From Athripsodes cinereus (taxonomy: Eukaryota; Arthropoda; Insecta; Trichoptera; Leptoceridae): a DNA stretch of 64,000 nt. A model generated the notes under the pieces. It did not search any database and was not told where the DNA came from. It was given only the letters and a program-made list of their open reading frames with translations. Location of the stretch: the NCBI GenBank assembly GCA_947579605.1, contig OX388322.1, forward strand, positions 11,718,001-11,782,000, given 5' to 3'. Position 1 is the stretch's first letter, and the number at the start of each line of letters is the position of its first letter. The position numbers and the translations under genes were made by a program. Of the stretch, positions 11,830 to 24,600 are shown piece after piece.

Positions 11830-12894
11830 TATGTACTGCTGTAATTTATCACATGCCTGTTGGTACACTTTGATGTAAAAATAAAAAAAAAATAGTAAAT
11901 AGGTACCTAAGCATAATTTTGTATGTTATAGAAAAAGTTAACATACTGAAATAATATGATAGTTGACATATAAAAGTAAATAGACTAAACAAGAGACAAA
12001 TTACATTCTTTGGACTTCTTTCAGTTTGTCTCTCTGGACTCTGTCATAGATTGCTTCTTGATTCTATATAATTATTTTAATATGATTTTTTTCACTTCGA
12101 TTTTTTTATTTATCTCCAAAAGTTCCCATCTCATTACACACCTAATACAGTCCCTTATTAAAAAAAAACGAAACAAGGGAACTAAACAGTGTTTATATTA
12201 TCATCTATAATGATCTATCTCTTGAATACTGAATACATAATAATGTCAGCTGTCCGTATGACATTTTTTCTCTCAGTAGATATATTGAATAGTAGGTAAT
12301 TAAACTATCATTAGTTAGGGCAAGTAACATTATTGTAATATTCTTCCATCTCCCATGCACAATCGACACATATAATATTTCAATGTGTGTTTGTTCGTTT
12401 ATCTGTTTCAATATATGCACTTTATGGCCACACTAGTCAGGCAGTTAGGACTAGTTAGGAGGAATAATATTACACTCTGTACAAGGTTTCATCCTCTAGG
12501 TATTACTTAGGTAATGAACATAAGGTATACATACCTATCTTATTTATTGACTGAGTTGAATTCATTGTTCACTGTGTTTTATCAAAACAACACTTTTTTT
12601 CAATTTGCTGAATTATGTATTTGTTTATTAAATTTATTGAATTTAGAGTAAAATATTGAAGTGTGCAGTGTGGTATTTGTTTGATGACTTGTAAATCATA
12701 ATGAATGTTTTTGAACATGGACTTCAAGTATTACAAAGGTTTTCACTGTCATGTCACTCATTGTTATTTTTCATAATAAAATAAATAAATAATGTTCATT
12801 TTTTTATTTGCATAAAAACATTACAATTGCTATAAATAAGAATTAAACACTTAAATAAAATTAAATTATGATAGATTTGTCAAATACTTTAGTA

Positions 12895-13222
12895 CAGTGG
12901 TCTCCAACTTTTTTATAACCGCGGACAGGTCAACGTTTGATCATTTTTCCACGGTGATGACATTGATTGTTTTACTTGAGGACTTTTTAAGGTTTCAGTT
13001 TTCTTACACTCAAAAACCCCTTCGTCGCCAGATTTTTTGAAAATGTATAGGAGTTTGTCATATTTTATGATTTCCATGGATTTATTAAGGAATAAGCATT
13101 TCACAAATGTGCTTATTTCTTAGTTTTAAACATCGAAAAAGAGAACAACAAATAAAGGATTAACCTTAATGTTCCTTCTGCGGCCCTGCACAGGTCCGCG
13201 GACCGCGGGCTAGAGACCACTG
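12895..13222. mobile_element. hAT non-autonomous element, 328 bp
   Basis: Inverted ends CAGTGGTCTC / GAGACCACTG with subterminal CCGCGGAC motifs on both sides. Flanked by an exact 8-bp duplication CTTTAGTA (12887-12894, 13223-13230). A 63-codon minus-strand frame inside has no recognisable domain. Confidence 0.87.
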
Positions 13223-13230
13223 CTTTAGTA

Positions 13231-16200
13231 TAATTATTTATTATTCTATGCTGTCGAAAATACTTACAGCATGGTGTTGCCAGTTTTAAATACTTACCGT
13301 TATTTTTTTATCTTATCTTATGCAAGTATTTAGATTATCTGCTAGTGTTGATTGTTCAATTTAATGTTTATTTTCCGAGCGAAGCCGGGTAAAAAAACTA
13401 CGTTGGTTTGTAATAATTGTTAAGGGAGTATTGTACATTTAGGTACACCAATAATTATTAAACAATTATTAATGTCGTATATTAGTTGCTACTAACTAGA
13501 GTTTACAAACTTCAGCAGATGGTGAACCATGTTGCACATTTAGCACTCAAATACTGCGAAGAACTCGACCGTAACCTTGATGCGAATGCAACGCAATGCA
13601 ATGCAGGTGCGAATAGTGGTATGACATAGGAACTTTAACAAACACATTTTTATTATTGTAATTCGTTTGAACTGAGATGAGGAATATTGATAAAGCACGA
13701 AACACATTTTAAATAACGACTTTTGCATAAATTATGTATGTATAATATTCCGCGGAGTTCCCAACAATTAATTGATGTGGTTCTACTCTTTCTGTAAGGC
13801 AGTTAGTCGTAAAACATCACATATTATAATTATATACCTACGAGTATCTTCAATTCAGCGATGAGGTTTGTTATTCATGCTGAATCTCTTATTTTTAATA
13901 TAGGTTCAGAGACAACGACTGGCATATTTATTATGTGCGAATAGTCTACCAGTTATATGGGAGATGTCGTGATGATATTTGTATATACATAATTATGGTT
14001 TTGTGTCGTAAATCATTGAATAAGTATTTAAATAAATTAATAATAGGTATATTGGTGCCAACTGCCTATGATAATTTTACAGTTCAAAACAAAAATAGTT
14101 TGAAAACCTAACAAACTGAATGAAAGAAGTATGTATGAAAAGAATTCTTATAATTTTCAGACTATAGGCACGTAGTAGGTACTACTCTGTATATCTCCAT
14201 ATGATGCATTTATGCATCCCTTATATGAAAGATTGAGAGGACTGAACATTAGATGACTTCACTCTTATGTATATACTTCTTTTACTTACATCATATTTAT
14301 GTAATTATTGTTTTTTTTAGCTATCCACCCGTTATCGAGTGACTTGAGATGTAATTATTGTTCATATTAGGTTAAAACACTTTACACGCCAACTCTTCTG
14401 AGATTCTCTTTCAAGGAGGTTAATAGCGTTAAATAAGTATAAGTTTATAAGTTATTAATAGGTTTGATTTGGATCAAGAAAAAAAATTGTATCATGGTAT
14501 ATATAAAATATTTCTTCCAAATTTAAATGACATTTTTTAGTCTACTTTCTTTAATTTTCTAACACTTTTACCTACTTTATATTCCACCGTTTCGGCATTT
14601 TTATGTGAGTCATTTTCTTTGTTGATGATCTGATTTTCTGGTAAGAATCGTGCATTGTGGTGATTTCACGGTTGTCTATTGTTTTACGTAATTAATGCCA
14701 TCGGTTTTTTATGTTTATTTTTTTATTTTAAACTTTGTAATACTTATTGATACCGTGCCAAAATAATATTATTTTTTCCACTTGTTGCTAATATTGGGAT
14801 GATATATCTGTGTGTCTAATATAATATATACCTACATAATATTATAAATATAGTATGAATGAAAGCTTCGTGTATTATTTATTGAATCACATGTTTGTGT
14901 TATTTTACATAAACTGTATGAAAATGTGCATTATTTCATAATATTTAGAAGTTTCATCCCATTATCCTTCTGTATTTTTCACTTTACCTATGATACAACT
15001 TAACGTCCGATACTAGACACTTGCACACAGACAACATTTTTATTAAACTTTAATTAGGCTACCCAGTCAACTAGGGCTGATTTATGCCTTTGAAGAACTA
15101 GAAATAAGTCATGATAAAGTCCCCATAATATTAATAATTTTTGTTTATACCATTTATATAAGTATAAATAAAGTGTCGGTAGGTAGGTATAGTACTTTCT
15201 TGGTATTGATATACATATTTTGTAAAACTCCATATTTTTAAAAATATAAATATATTTGAGTTTTTTTTATTTAATTATTATTTTTTTATTCGTACAAAAT
15301 ATAACATATAACATACATCATATTTTTGCATAGATATTATTTAGATATTTATTTATATATTCTTTTGTATTTAATTTGAATGTATACTTTTTATGTAATT
15401 GTTTTTTATCAATGTACAGTAAAGAATGAATAAATAAATAAATAAATATATACAACTCATTTATATATCATAATATATAGCTCCTCAGTCAGTAGGTACA
15501 TGCGTAGGTATCACTAGTATTAGAGGAGATTATTTTCATTTTTATAATGGTAATTAAGTTTTGAGACATATGCCTAATGCTTTTATCAAACGAAGTAATG
15601 TAATGTCTTTGTCAAACCAATTTCTTGGTAAGACTTCAATAAAAAATTGATTAAATAAAAATATTATACTATTAGTGTCAATGTTGCTGCCTTTATGAAG
15701 TAATCATTAACAATCAATGAAGTATTTTTATTGGAGTATTTCATAATCTAATCGGGACTAGAACCCGAAACTTTAATTGGAGGATTGCTTTCTATGAAAT
15801 ATGCGAATGTCGATAGTATTTTCAGTCAAAAACCGGACGCCTAGGAGAAATTGTCACCGTAAAGAAATGTTTTGGATGAGACGAATGTAGCAGCCAATCT
15901 AGAAGGCTCTTGATTTCGTAATAGACATTCGACATTTTCTAAAGTGATTTTCAACATCAGAAAGATCTGATACTATTAATGAGTTGGAAAAATGGAATTA
16001 ATATCTGATATGATGTGAAAAGGGCGTTAGGTATATAATATTATATGTGCTGGCTTCGGCGGTATATTGCAATTATCGAGATACTTGCAATTATAATAAT
16101 TCGGGTATGATAAACACAACTTGTTGTAAATGCATTTCATAATACGCGTTTATTTTTATAGGTAGTGAATAATTCTGTTATAATATATTTAGATGTTAGA

Positions 16201-17460
16201 TTCAATGGAACATTGGGTAGTTAAAAATTTGACACAGAATAATATTTTATCCAAAATGTTTATGACATGTTAAAATGTTATTATTTTGTATTTGTATGTA
16301 TGTGCATGAGAGAAATGAAAGATTGCACACTTTCTATAGTTCTTAATTATAATTTTCTTAGGACATTTCAGAATATATAAATACGTCTAGGTAATTTAAT
16401 ACATTTATGATCATTCTTTTTGACACTGGGCAAAGTAATGTAACGGGTCTGTATTTCCAACATTTGGGCATCATTCATTCAATAATAGCAATGTACAAAC
16501 AAAAACGTTATCTTGAAGAGTAAAAATTTTCATAAAGTGAAGTCTTTATAATAAGCGAGGAAACTTTTGACTTTTTGAGTTACAACATAAAATCAATCAG
16601 CGTGATGTTCAACATATAAGTCATATTATGGTATAGTCACTCAATAATAGCTCATAAAACAATGACTAAATACGAAAATGTGACTGAAATTGTGCCATAA
16701 AATATATTTTTCTGTATGATTTGATGGACATAACGGCTAGTGCGTATTAATTATTGTGCCTTAACACGCTCCAGATTCAATATGAATCCAAAATCTTGGC
16801 CACTATCCAATAAACCGCACAGATTGATCTGAAATATTACAATTTTTGCAACAAATCATTACATATTTAAAATGCAAGTTCAAAACAAATACTCTAGGTA
16901 TATTTTAATAATCATATGCCCACAATGTTTATAATATGTATATGGGTAATTTGTTAGGTTTAAATGCGTTGGTAGGTACTTTCCATTTCGAACATATATC
17001 CAAAAAATCAAGGAAATTCTGTGATTTATTAATTTTAGATATCAAAACTCATTTCCACCTCATTTAATAGCAGTTTTTTTCAGTTTATTTATATTTTCAT
17101 TACGTTCCTTTCGTGTATCAAAATTTAATTCTCGGGAAACCAGTAGTTTTTTATTATTAGTACGAAGATAAATTTATTCCTGATTTGTTTGAAAATGAGA
17201 TCGGAAGATCTTGAATGTGTCGGCTCACAAAAATAATAAAGCTATGAGGATTTTTATTTTCATGAACTTTTACCAAGACCACCACCGTTTGATAAGTTTA
17301 ATTTTATCCATTCCTTGTATAATGGTTATATAGCTGAATCGACAATTTACTATGTACCTATCTATTTGAAAATTGAGATTTTCAGCTTTAAACTCATCAC
17401 CATTATTCAGATTCTTACATTTTTTTCGGAAGGAATGGTTGATGAAAGAATGACAAAGAG
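13231..17460. other. Gene-free AT-rich DNA with repeat copies
   Basis: Contains a plus copy of the anonymous dispersed family (about 13748-13985), one ultra-short retroposon (14313-14348), an (AAAT)n-tailed family copy (about 15360-15455) and a possible SINE B-box remnant near 15755-15775. No exon candidates. Confidence 0.5.
14313..14348 (-). mobile_element. Ultra-short retroposon-like insertion, copy 1
   Basis: A 36-bp insert between perfect 14-bp direct repeats ATGTAATTATTGTT (14299-14312, 14349-14362). In minus sense it begins CTCAAGTCACTCGATAACG, contains GGGTGGATAGC and ends in an A run. It shares its core with three other inserts in the window. Confidence 0.7.
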
Positions 17461-17720
17461 GATTATACTTAACTGAAAGAGCGGGTGTGAGAAAGCGTGG
17501 CGAACGTTCGAGAACCACGTGGCTTGGTCACGTGCATCATATTCTTAAGGACGCCCGTGTATTGAGAATGAAAAATCGACCTGCATGTTTGAATATAAAG
17601 GTATCGACAAAAGTATGTAAGGATAGATCTATATGACGTTCTGTCCTCTCTGCCTATTTTACTTGGGATGCAGTGTGAGGGTATAGTATACATTTTCCGT
17701 AAAGGCGATTCATTAGTCAA
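17461..17720 (+). repeat. LINE C-terminal/3' fragment
   Basis: Shares GTATGTAAGGATAGATCTAT, CGTGGCTTG(G/A)TCACGTG and CTCTCTGCCTA with the minus-strand fragment at 35341-35530, and more weakly with 22566-22730. Broken frames encode a decayed LINE-like tail (TWLGHVHHILKDARVL). Clade not determined. Confidence 0.5.
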
Positions 17721-20700
17721 TTAGCTGATTCTTATATATGTGTTAATGTTATAATTGAAATCCGACCCTCCGCACAAGCATTTAGTTGCTTATGGAGGGA
17801 GCATTTTTACTGTGTGTTATATTGTTTTATTAATGTAATATCAATGTACCTATACTGTGTATTTATGAATAAAATAAATATATTTAAAAAAAAAATTACA
17901 TACAGTTAGTTAGTCCGTTGACAACACCACTTACTGGAGATACGTAATGATATAAATATATAGAGAACTGAACATTTCTTTTGATAGCTATAAATAATAT
18001 ATTGTTAAATACTTTAATATTGTCTTTGGCTCGTTTTATTGCGTGTATCAATGTTTGATTTTGAATATTATGACATAGTGAGTCTCTAAATATTCCCTTT
18101 TGATATTGTCAATCAATTAAATGGATTCTTAGAATTATAGTAGGTAGGAAGATATTTATATTATATTAAGATTATGACGCATATATGTAATTAAAATAGC
18201 ACCACAATTCGTCCGTTATAAGCTTGCACATGGATTGTCGGACTTGTTTTACAATCACACTAAAAGCTAATTGTAAAGTTAGAAAATGTGCATATACCTA
18301 CATATTTACATATGGATCAATCATCGAATATCTAAATAAAATAATTGTATGGTTATTTTTCTGATCAGTAATTGATTGCACGCCTAAAGTTGATGTTTAT
18401 TAAATGCCTTCTAATAATATGCCCTTCATTCTTATTTGTATGTGTACAATGGCCAGAGGTCATAGTGTTAGCAGTATACAGGATTTTCAGGAAAAAGCAT
18501 CTACACGTACCTTATGTGCTCCTGATCCATTTTAAACAATAAATGAACATGTCTGTGTGTACGATTTGGCGTAAAAGATATAAATCATCACTTTAATTTA
18601 CAAATTTATATCGGACACACTATAGTAGGTAGTGTTAAGTTTCTCAAAAGTTTCTTTATTTCATATTCAGAATTCAGGGTATAATAATATTATTTATTAC
18701 TCCAATTCAATAATAATTATTTCTCAAGTTGAGTGGTATTTATACAAGTTACATTGTATTTGTGAATAGATATACTGTTGGCAAATTATGCGACAACCGA
18801 AGACGCTGAAAATGAAGGGGTACTGATTATCCACTAGGACTGATGCTTACTGAACATTAATTCTGAATATATTATTAACATTTCTTCTCATTTTATTGAT
18901 TAACCGCTCTTCATATTGTATTATGTGGAAATCATCCTCATTTGAGTACATCGCCAATGACAATGAAAAAAAATACAGACTTTAGTATAAAAATATCAAT
19001 ATTGTTAGCTCATTGTAATGCATACAAATGAAACACTTATCCACTTGAGTGCCATCAATTTCTTTTTAACCCAATAATGTATATATAGAAAAAAATCTGC
19101 TCTTTAAAAATCATAATTCCTCCTACATCTATCCACCCTTCCAAAAATATTAAAAAAAAATAGGTAGGTACTCGTATCTCGTATATAAATTTACCGCAAA
19201 ATGATGGAATTTGTATAAGAAACGGATCAAAATTGGGTAGTACGAGTGCATTTTCCATGATTCTCCTGGGGCTATTTATTATATTCCCTTAAACCAGCAG
19301 CTATGAGTGTGAAGTAGGGAGATGATATTATAAATGGCAGCTTAGCACACAGTTCTCGCGAAATCATTACAAAATAATCTAAACATTTATTTAGTAGGTA
19401 GGTACTATGTTATATTATTACAGTATTATAGGAGCGACCGTGAGATTCGGTCTGAATGTTGCTCTGTGTATGTTTCATAGTAGTTACATTATACTATTTA
19501 GTACCAGGACTGTCGCCAATATACATAATGGGGCTCAATGTTCCCTTCTATTTAATGCTTTAATTTTAGTAAATAGTTACATATTATTGTTTATTTTATT
19601 ACGAATTTGAATCATACTGGCCTCGTCGTGGATTACCTACCTATTGATGTAAACATTACGGCTTGATTTATTGTAAATATTAAGTATAAATCATATTTAA
19701 ATAATATGTGGTGATATATTATACGAAGTATTATTTAATTCTTTATTACTGTCGTACCATTTTCCAAATTAGGGCCAGAATTGGTTGTAATTTTCAATGA
19801 AACTCTAATTTGTTAGCAAATATAATATATTCTAAGTTTCTACTTTTATAATCATTGAATTGAATAATATGAAGTTACCGCTTTATTCGAGATTTTCTAA
19901 AATTGAAAATTCTTCGACACTTCTTTACGTTGTCTCGTTGCACTTCGTATCAAAAACCAACATTTGTACAAAAACTACAATTTCTTGTAGGTACTGTATT
20001 CTAGTTTGACAGAGACGCTATAAGTATATTTTAATATTAATTTAAAACAGGATATCGAAAATAAAATACCATTAAACTAGAGTTGGGTACCCTTGAATAT
20101 ATTATAATAGATCTATCTAAGTATTTGTTCGACTTTGTATGCTACTGCGGCTGTCCCACTTGTATCGAGATACCAGCCTAGAACTCTTGCCAAATGGGCT
20201 TATATCAAACAATGTTTTGACATAAGTATTGAGCTTTGTGGACTGTTGACACCGCTCATTATATCAATAATAAAACAACCATCTCAGTATAGATAAGACA
20301 CATGTGTGTGAATGTTTCTAACTAACCAACATTACATAAAAAGATTGTGATGAATGAACAACTTCATTAAATTGTATTTAGATAAGTAGATATATATTCG
20401 TATTGTGTCAGTACTACTTAAATTATTATCACAAATAGTTAATTATTTATTGGCCATTGTAATATTAAGATAATAGAACATGTTATCTACAATAGATTTT
20501 TACCTAGAATGGTTTGATATTAGCTATCTAGTATCTAGATACCTGTGATATATTTCTGTTTATATTTTGTGCCTAGAACTTTTAATTAAATTAATTACAA
20601 ATATAGCTGATAGATAAGTGTTGAACCATTATATTTTGAAAATAAAATATTTACATATTTTTTTTTCTGGATGAAATATAGTATTTTGTATAATATTGAT

Positions 20701-21373
20701 GATTTAGTAAATCGTCTTAGGACTAAGTCACATAAGATGTGAAATGTCTGCAAAGTGAATTGATGGCCCTAACTATAATACGTAGGTGGCACATCGTCAA
20801 AGAATAAAAGACTTTTCCCTCAAATGAATTAATATTGGATAGATGAGGATATTAATACATTCGGAAGACAAATCAATTTGAATAATATTTTCAAAGATAC
20901 CTAGATAAATATTTTCATGATACATCCCTGCAAATAAATGATTCAATGCTGTGAGCAATTTGTGTTTTTTTTCTAAATATATTTAATTATACCTACTGAA
21001 TGTATGGATTTAAACATAGGCACTATTAAAATTACTCAGTGAGAATAATTTGCCAGTTGTAGCCAAATTTCGGGAAAACATAATATTATGTTCTTATCTT
21101 ATATTATGATTGATTTATCAACTACATTGAATATCATGTATAGAGGTGTGTCTAATAAGTTAGCATAGATAACACATACCGTAGTCGGTAGAAGATATAT
21201 GTACATGCAAGAAGAACATAATAGAAAAAGTCTCTTACATCTTTGTTTTGACAGTTGAAAATATACAACTGTAAATAACTTTTTTAAATTATATTTGTAT
21301 TTTTTTAATTATTTTACTAGTTTTGCTTAAATTAATATACTTGTTACTTAATTATTTTTCTGTCTTTTTACAG
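17721..21373. other. Gene-free AT-rich DNA upstream of the receptor
   Basis: Holds an (AAAT)n-tailed repeat near 17795-17885 and otherwise unassigned AT-rich sequence. A promoter for the receptor could lie here, but no core element can be called. Confidence 0.4.
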
Positions 21374-21611
21374 GTCTAATTAAAACTCGATGACAGCTTT
21401 TTGACCAAAAGTGAGATTTTGATATATACTTACGGTGTTTTATGTGATTGTTTAAAATGTTTAAGAAGAAAACTGTGATGTGCAAAAGATTGCATTTAAA
21501 AATAAGAATGAAAAGTTTTAATAAATTTTGTGAGGTCGTATAGTGTTAACAATAAGCCTAATAATAATTATCACAAAATATCATTATATTAATTTAAGTG
21601 TTGAACGCAAG
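21374..21611 (+). other. Probable 5'UTR part of receptor exon 1
   Basis: A pyrimidine-rich stretch followed by CAG ends at 21373, so a 5'UTR exon could begin at 21374 and run into the coding start. Several upstream ATGs lie in this stretch. The chosen ATG at 21612 has A at -3 and G at +4, a good context. Earlier 5'UTR exons or the promoter were not identified. Confidence 0.4.
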
Positions 21612-21690
21612 ATGGCTGTGACATATAGAAGAATTGCTGTGTTGACAATAATCGTGGGACTTTTGGCTCATATTTCATCTGCTAACGAAG
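21612..21690 (+). CDS. Receptor exon 1: signal peptide
   Basis: Encodes 26 codons plus one base: a start Met, a basic YRR, a hydrophobic core (IAVLTIIVGLLA) and a small-residue cleavage region (HISSA). It ends with donor G|GTAAGA in phase 1. The next coding exon begins with the first strand of an Ig domain, as expected for a secreted N-terminus. The exon sits alone, 32.7 kb from exon 2. Confidence 0.8.
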
Positions 21691-24600
21691 GTAAGATTAT
21701 ATTCAAATTACTTATTCGCACAGCAAAGTTGGTTAACATTTTTATCAATTTTAGATCATGGCATTTATAGTGATTATTTCGCATTTGATTTTATTTCGGC
21801 ATGTCAAAGTTTTGTACAATATTTTTATGAATTATTCAATATCTAGCCTCGATTCATTATCAATTACATATATGTATGGATAAGCAGTAAATTATTAAAC
21901 AATATTATGTAAGATTTTGAATCTCAAAAAAAAAAACATTTATCTATACCCTCATGACATCATCTACAAATGGGATAACTAGCAGACAAGCTGCATGTAA
22001 TGAACATTTTAATTTCCCTCATCATATCGCTAAAAAATAAGACATTCAAAATGGGTGACATACCTAATCCACATTTATTATTCTACTTAAATACCAACAC
22101 ATGTAACTAAATCTATTTTATATCTTTTCTGTAATCGAGCTTTCGAATTTCTTTAGTAGGTATGTCTGACATAAAGGTAAGGGAAAGTTAATAATTATTA
22201 ACAACGTCGTATAAAGGAATTTGAAAACATCTAAATTCTTAAATTAAGGTAAGTCCTTTTAGTGTAGTACATAGTAGCAGGGTGTAAGGTAAAGGTATAC
22301 CCAACCCATCTAGATACATATACCTAATGTCGCTCCGAGGAGGTGACTCTCCTTTAGGATTAGATTACTAAAAGCCACTTACATAATATTTACCTCAATA
22401 CATATTATATTATTAGTAGTACCTACGTGAATTTTGTACTTTGAAATTGTTTCTTACTTTATATACCTATGACATAAATTTATGAGTAAGACGATGATGA
22501 AACGTTGACTTAGTAATAAGTATGTATATAATATATATCTATATCTATCCATCAATTTATTCATACGTTTACGTCACATCTCTTGTGAGGTAGGCAGAGA
22601 GGACAAAGCAGAACTTTGACCTCTCTTTGCGCACTACTTTCGTAGAATGCACGTAGTTTTTCATAGAAATACATAGATTACTCTTTCTCAAAAACCTGTC
22701 GTCCTTCAAACTTTCTTCTGCATCTGGCTAATGTGTATTATAAACATATTAATATTCAGATATCTTATAATGAATGTAATTCGATATTATGTATGTAGGT
22801 ATATTTATTATTTATATTCTGTCTTCCTTTTCAACAAATCTGCGGTTGATTTACTGTGTTCGTTGTGCATTTTGAAATCAATACATCAAAATACTCCATC
22901 GAATATTCTTATTTATTTATTTTTATATATTTTAAAGATAATAATAAGCTTTTATGAGAATAAAATTTGTGCTCTTCATCGCCAATCATAGTATCTTAAC
23001 ATTTTGTTTCATTTTCTTATACTATCATAAAAATAAAAAATCTTACGTTAAATATCACGATTTTTAAAAATTATTTGGAGAGAGCGATTTGCATCTATTA
23101 TTTTTTTTTTTATAAAAGATATATCTGGGTTTTGTTATAAACCCAAATACAACCTTATACACCTTTCACAGCAAGCTAAAAGCTTGTGTCGTGAAAGGGG
23201 AGTTTTCCGGCACCTGGGATCGAACCACGGACCCCTTGTTCATGAGGCCGAGACTCTACCTCCAGGCTACCGACGAACTCAAATTATATATTGTGTTCAT
23301 TACAATCAAAACGTCCACGACCTATCCCACTTGTAATAAATAGATCGAATATTCTTCGCTGATTACCTCCAAAGGTAGGAACCTACGTAGGTATAGTTAT
23401 TGCATGGAAAATTGGTTACACACATTTATCCCACAAGGATCAATTAATTTAGCCATTAGCCCTCAGAGCAGGAGCAGAATGCCTGAGGATGATTCTAATA
23501 TAATAATGTAAGATAATTGTGTAACATTTAATTATGTGAGTTATACCCTGGAGCGTATGAGATTATATTCTTTGTTGATGGAATAATCCTATTTATTTAT
23601 CTATGTATCAAGCGCAGCTTCTGAAACTTTTACATTTTTAATATGATCTAGGTATGTATAACATGTAATTAGTTTTAAATATTATATCTGAATTTACGTA
23701 ATATTAGGATAAGTTTGAGACCACCGATCCTGCAATTGCAAGATTTTTTTTGGATTTTCTACTCCTTCCTTTTCAATTCTACGTATGTGCTACAGTTCAT
23801 GTCCTTTTTCACTTGATCCATGTGGGTGTTGAAAAAATTAACACAGAGCGATAATCTTGCCACTGTGTGTCATCCAAAAATAATAAATAAATAAACGTCC
23901 AGCTATTAAGTATCGTCTCAGAGAGGACATCTGCACGTTTATTACATTAGTTAGTCTATTGGTTACACTACTTCTTATGGGAGATGCTTTGATGAAGCAG
24001 GTAGAGGAGAAACAGATGTTACATTTTAAGTCCTTCAATGACTCTTTTAAAATTTATATAAAGCAACGTAATACAAATGAAATACCTAATAAGTATATAA
24101 AGTTTTTATGTACTTTGTTAGTGCAATTAAAAAATTATGTATATAGCTACCTATTTCTTGTAAAACAAATAATTTTGTAAAACAAATGATGCTTAACATT
24201 TCATAATAAAGTTTTCTTTATTTACCATCAATACGCACATAGTCATCGTGAACAATATTTGTAAACAAGTTATGTAGTGTAGTAAACGCATTCATTTGTC
24301 CATAATGTCCCCCATCCTTTACGGTGCGATAGAGACAATATTATTATTACACAATACGGGGTGTAGATATTATTAGCCTATACTGCATTGTGTATGTATG
24401 TATAGTCTCTGGGGAATCATTCGTCCTCTCCCACGAACCTTGCTCAACGGAGCGGACTTCCGTACCTCATAACCAATCATCCCTCCTTCCCTCAAACAGG
24501 TAGAGAGAGAGAGACTTACTACTACCACATTATAAACAAAACGAAAGACACGGTTGTTTTGTTTTGTTCAGCTTACGCGATTTATATCTTTTAAAATGTT

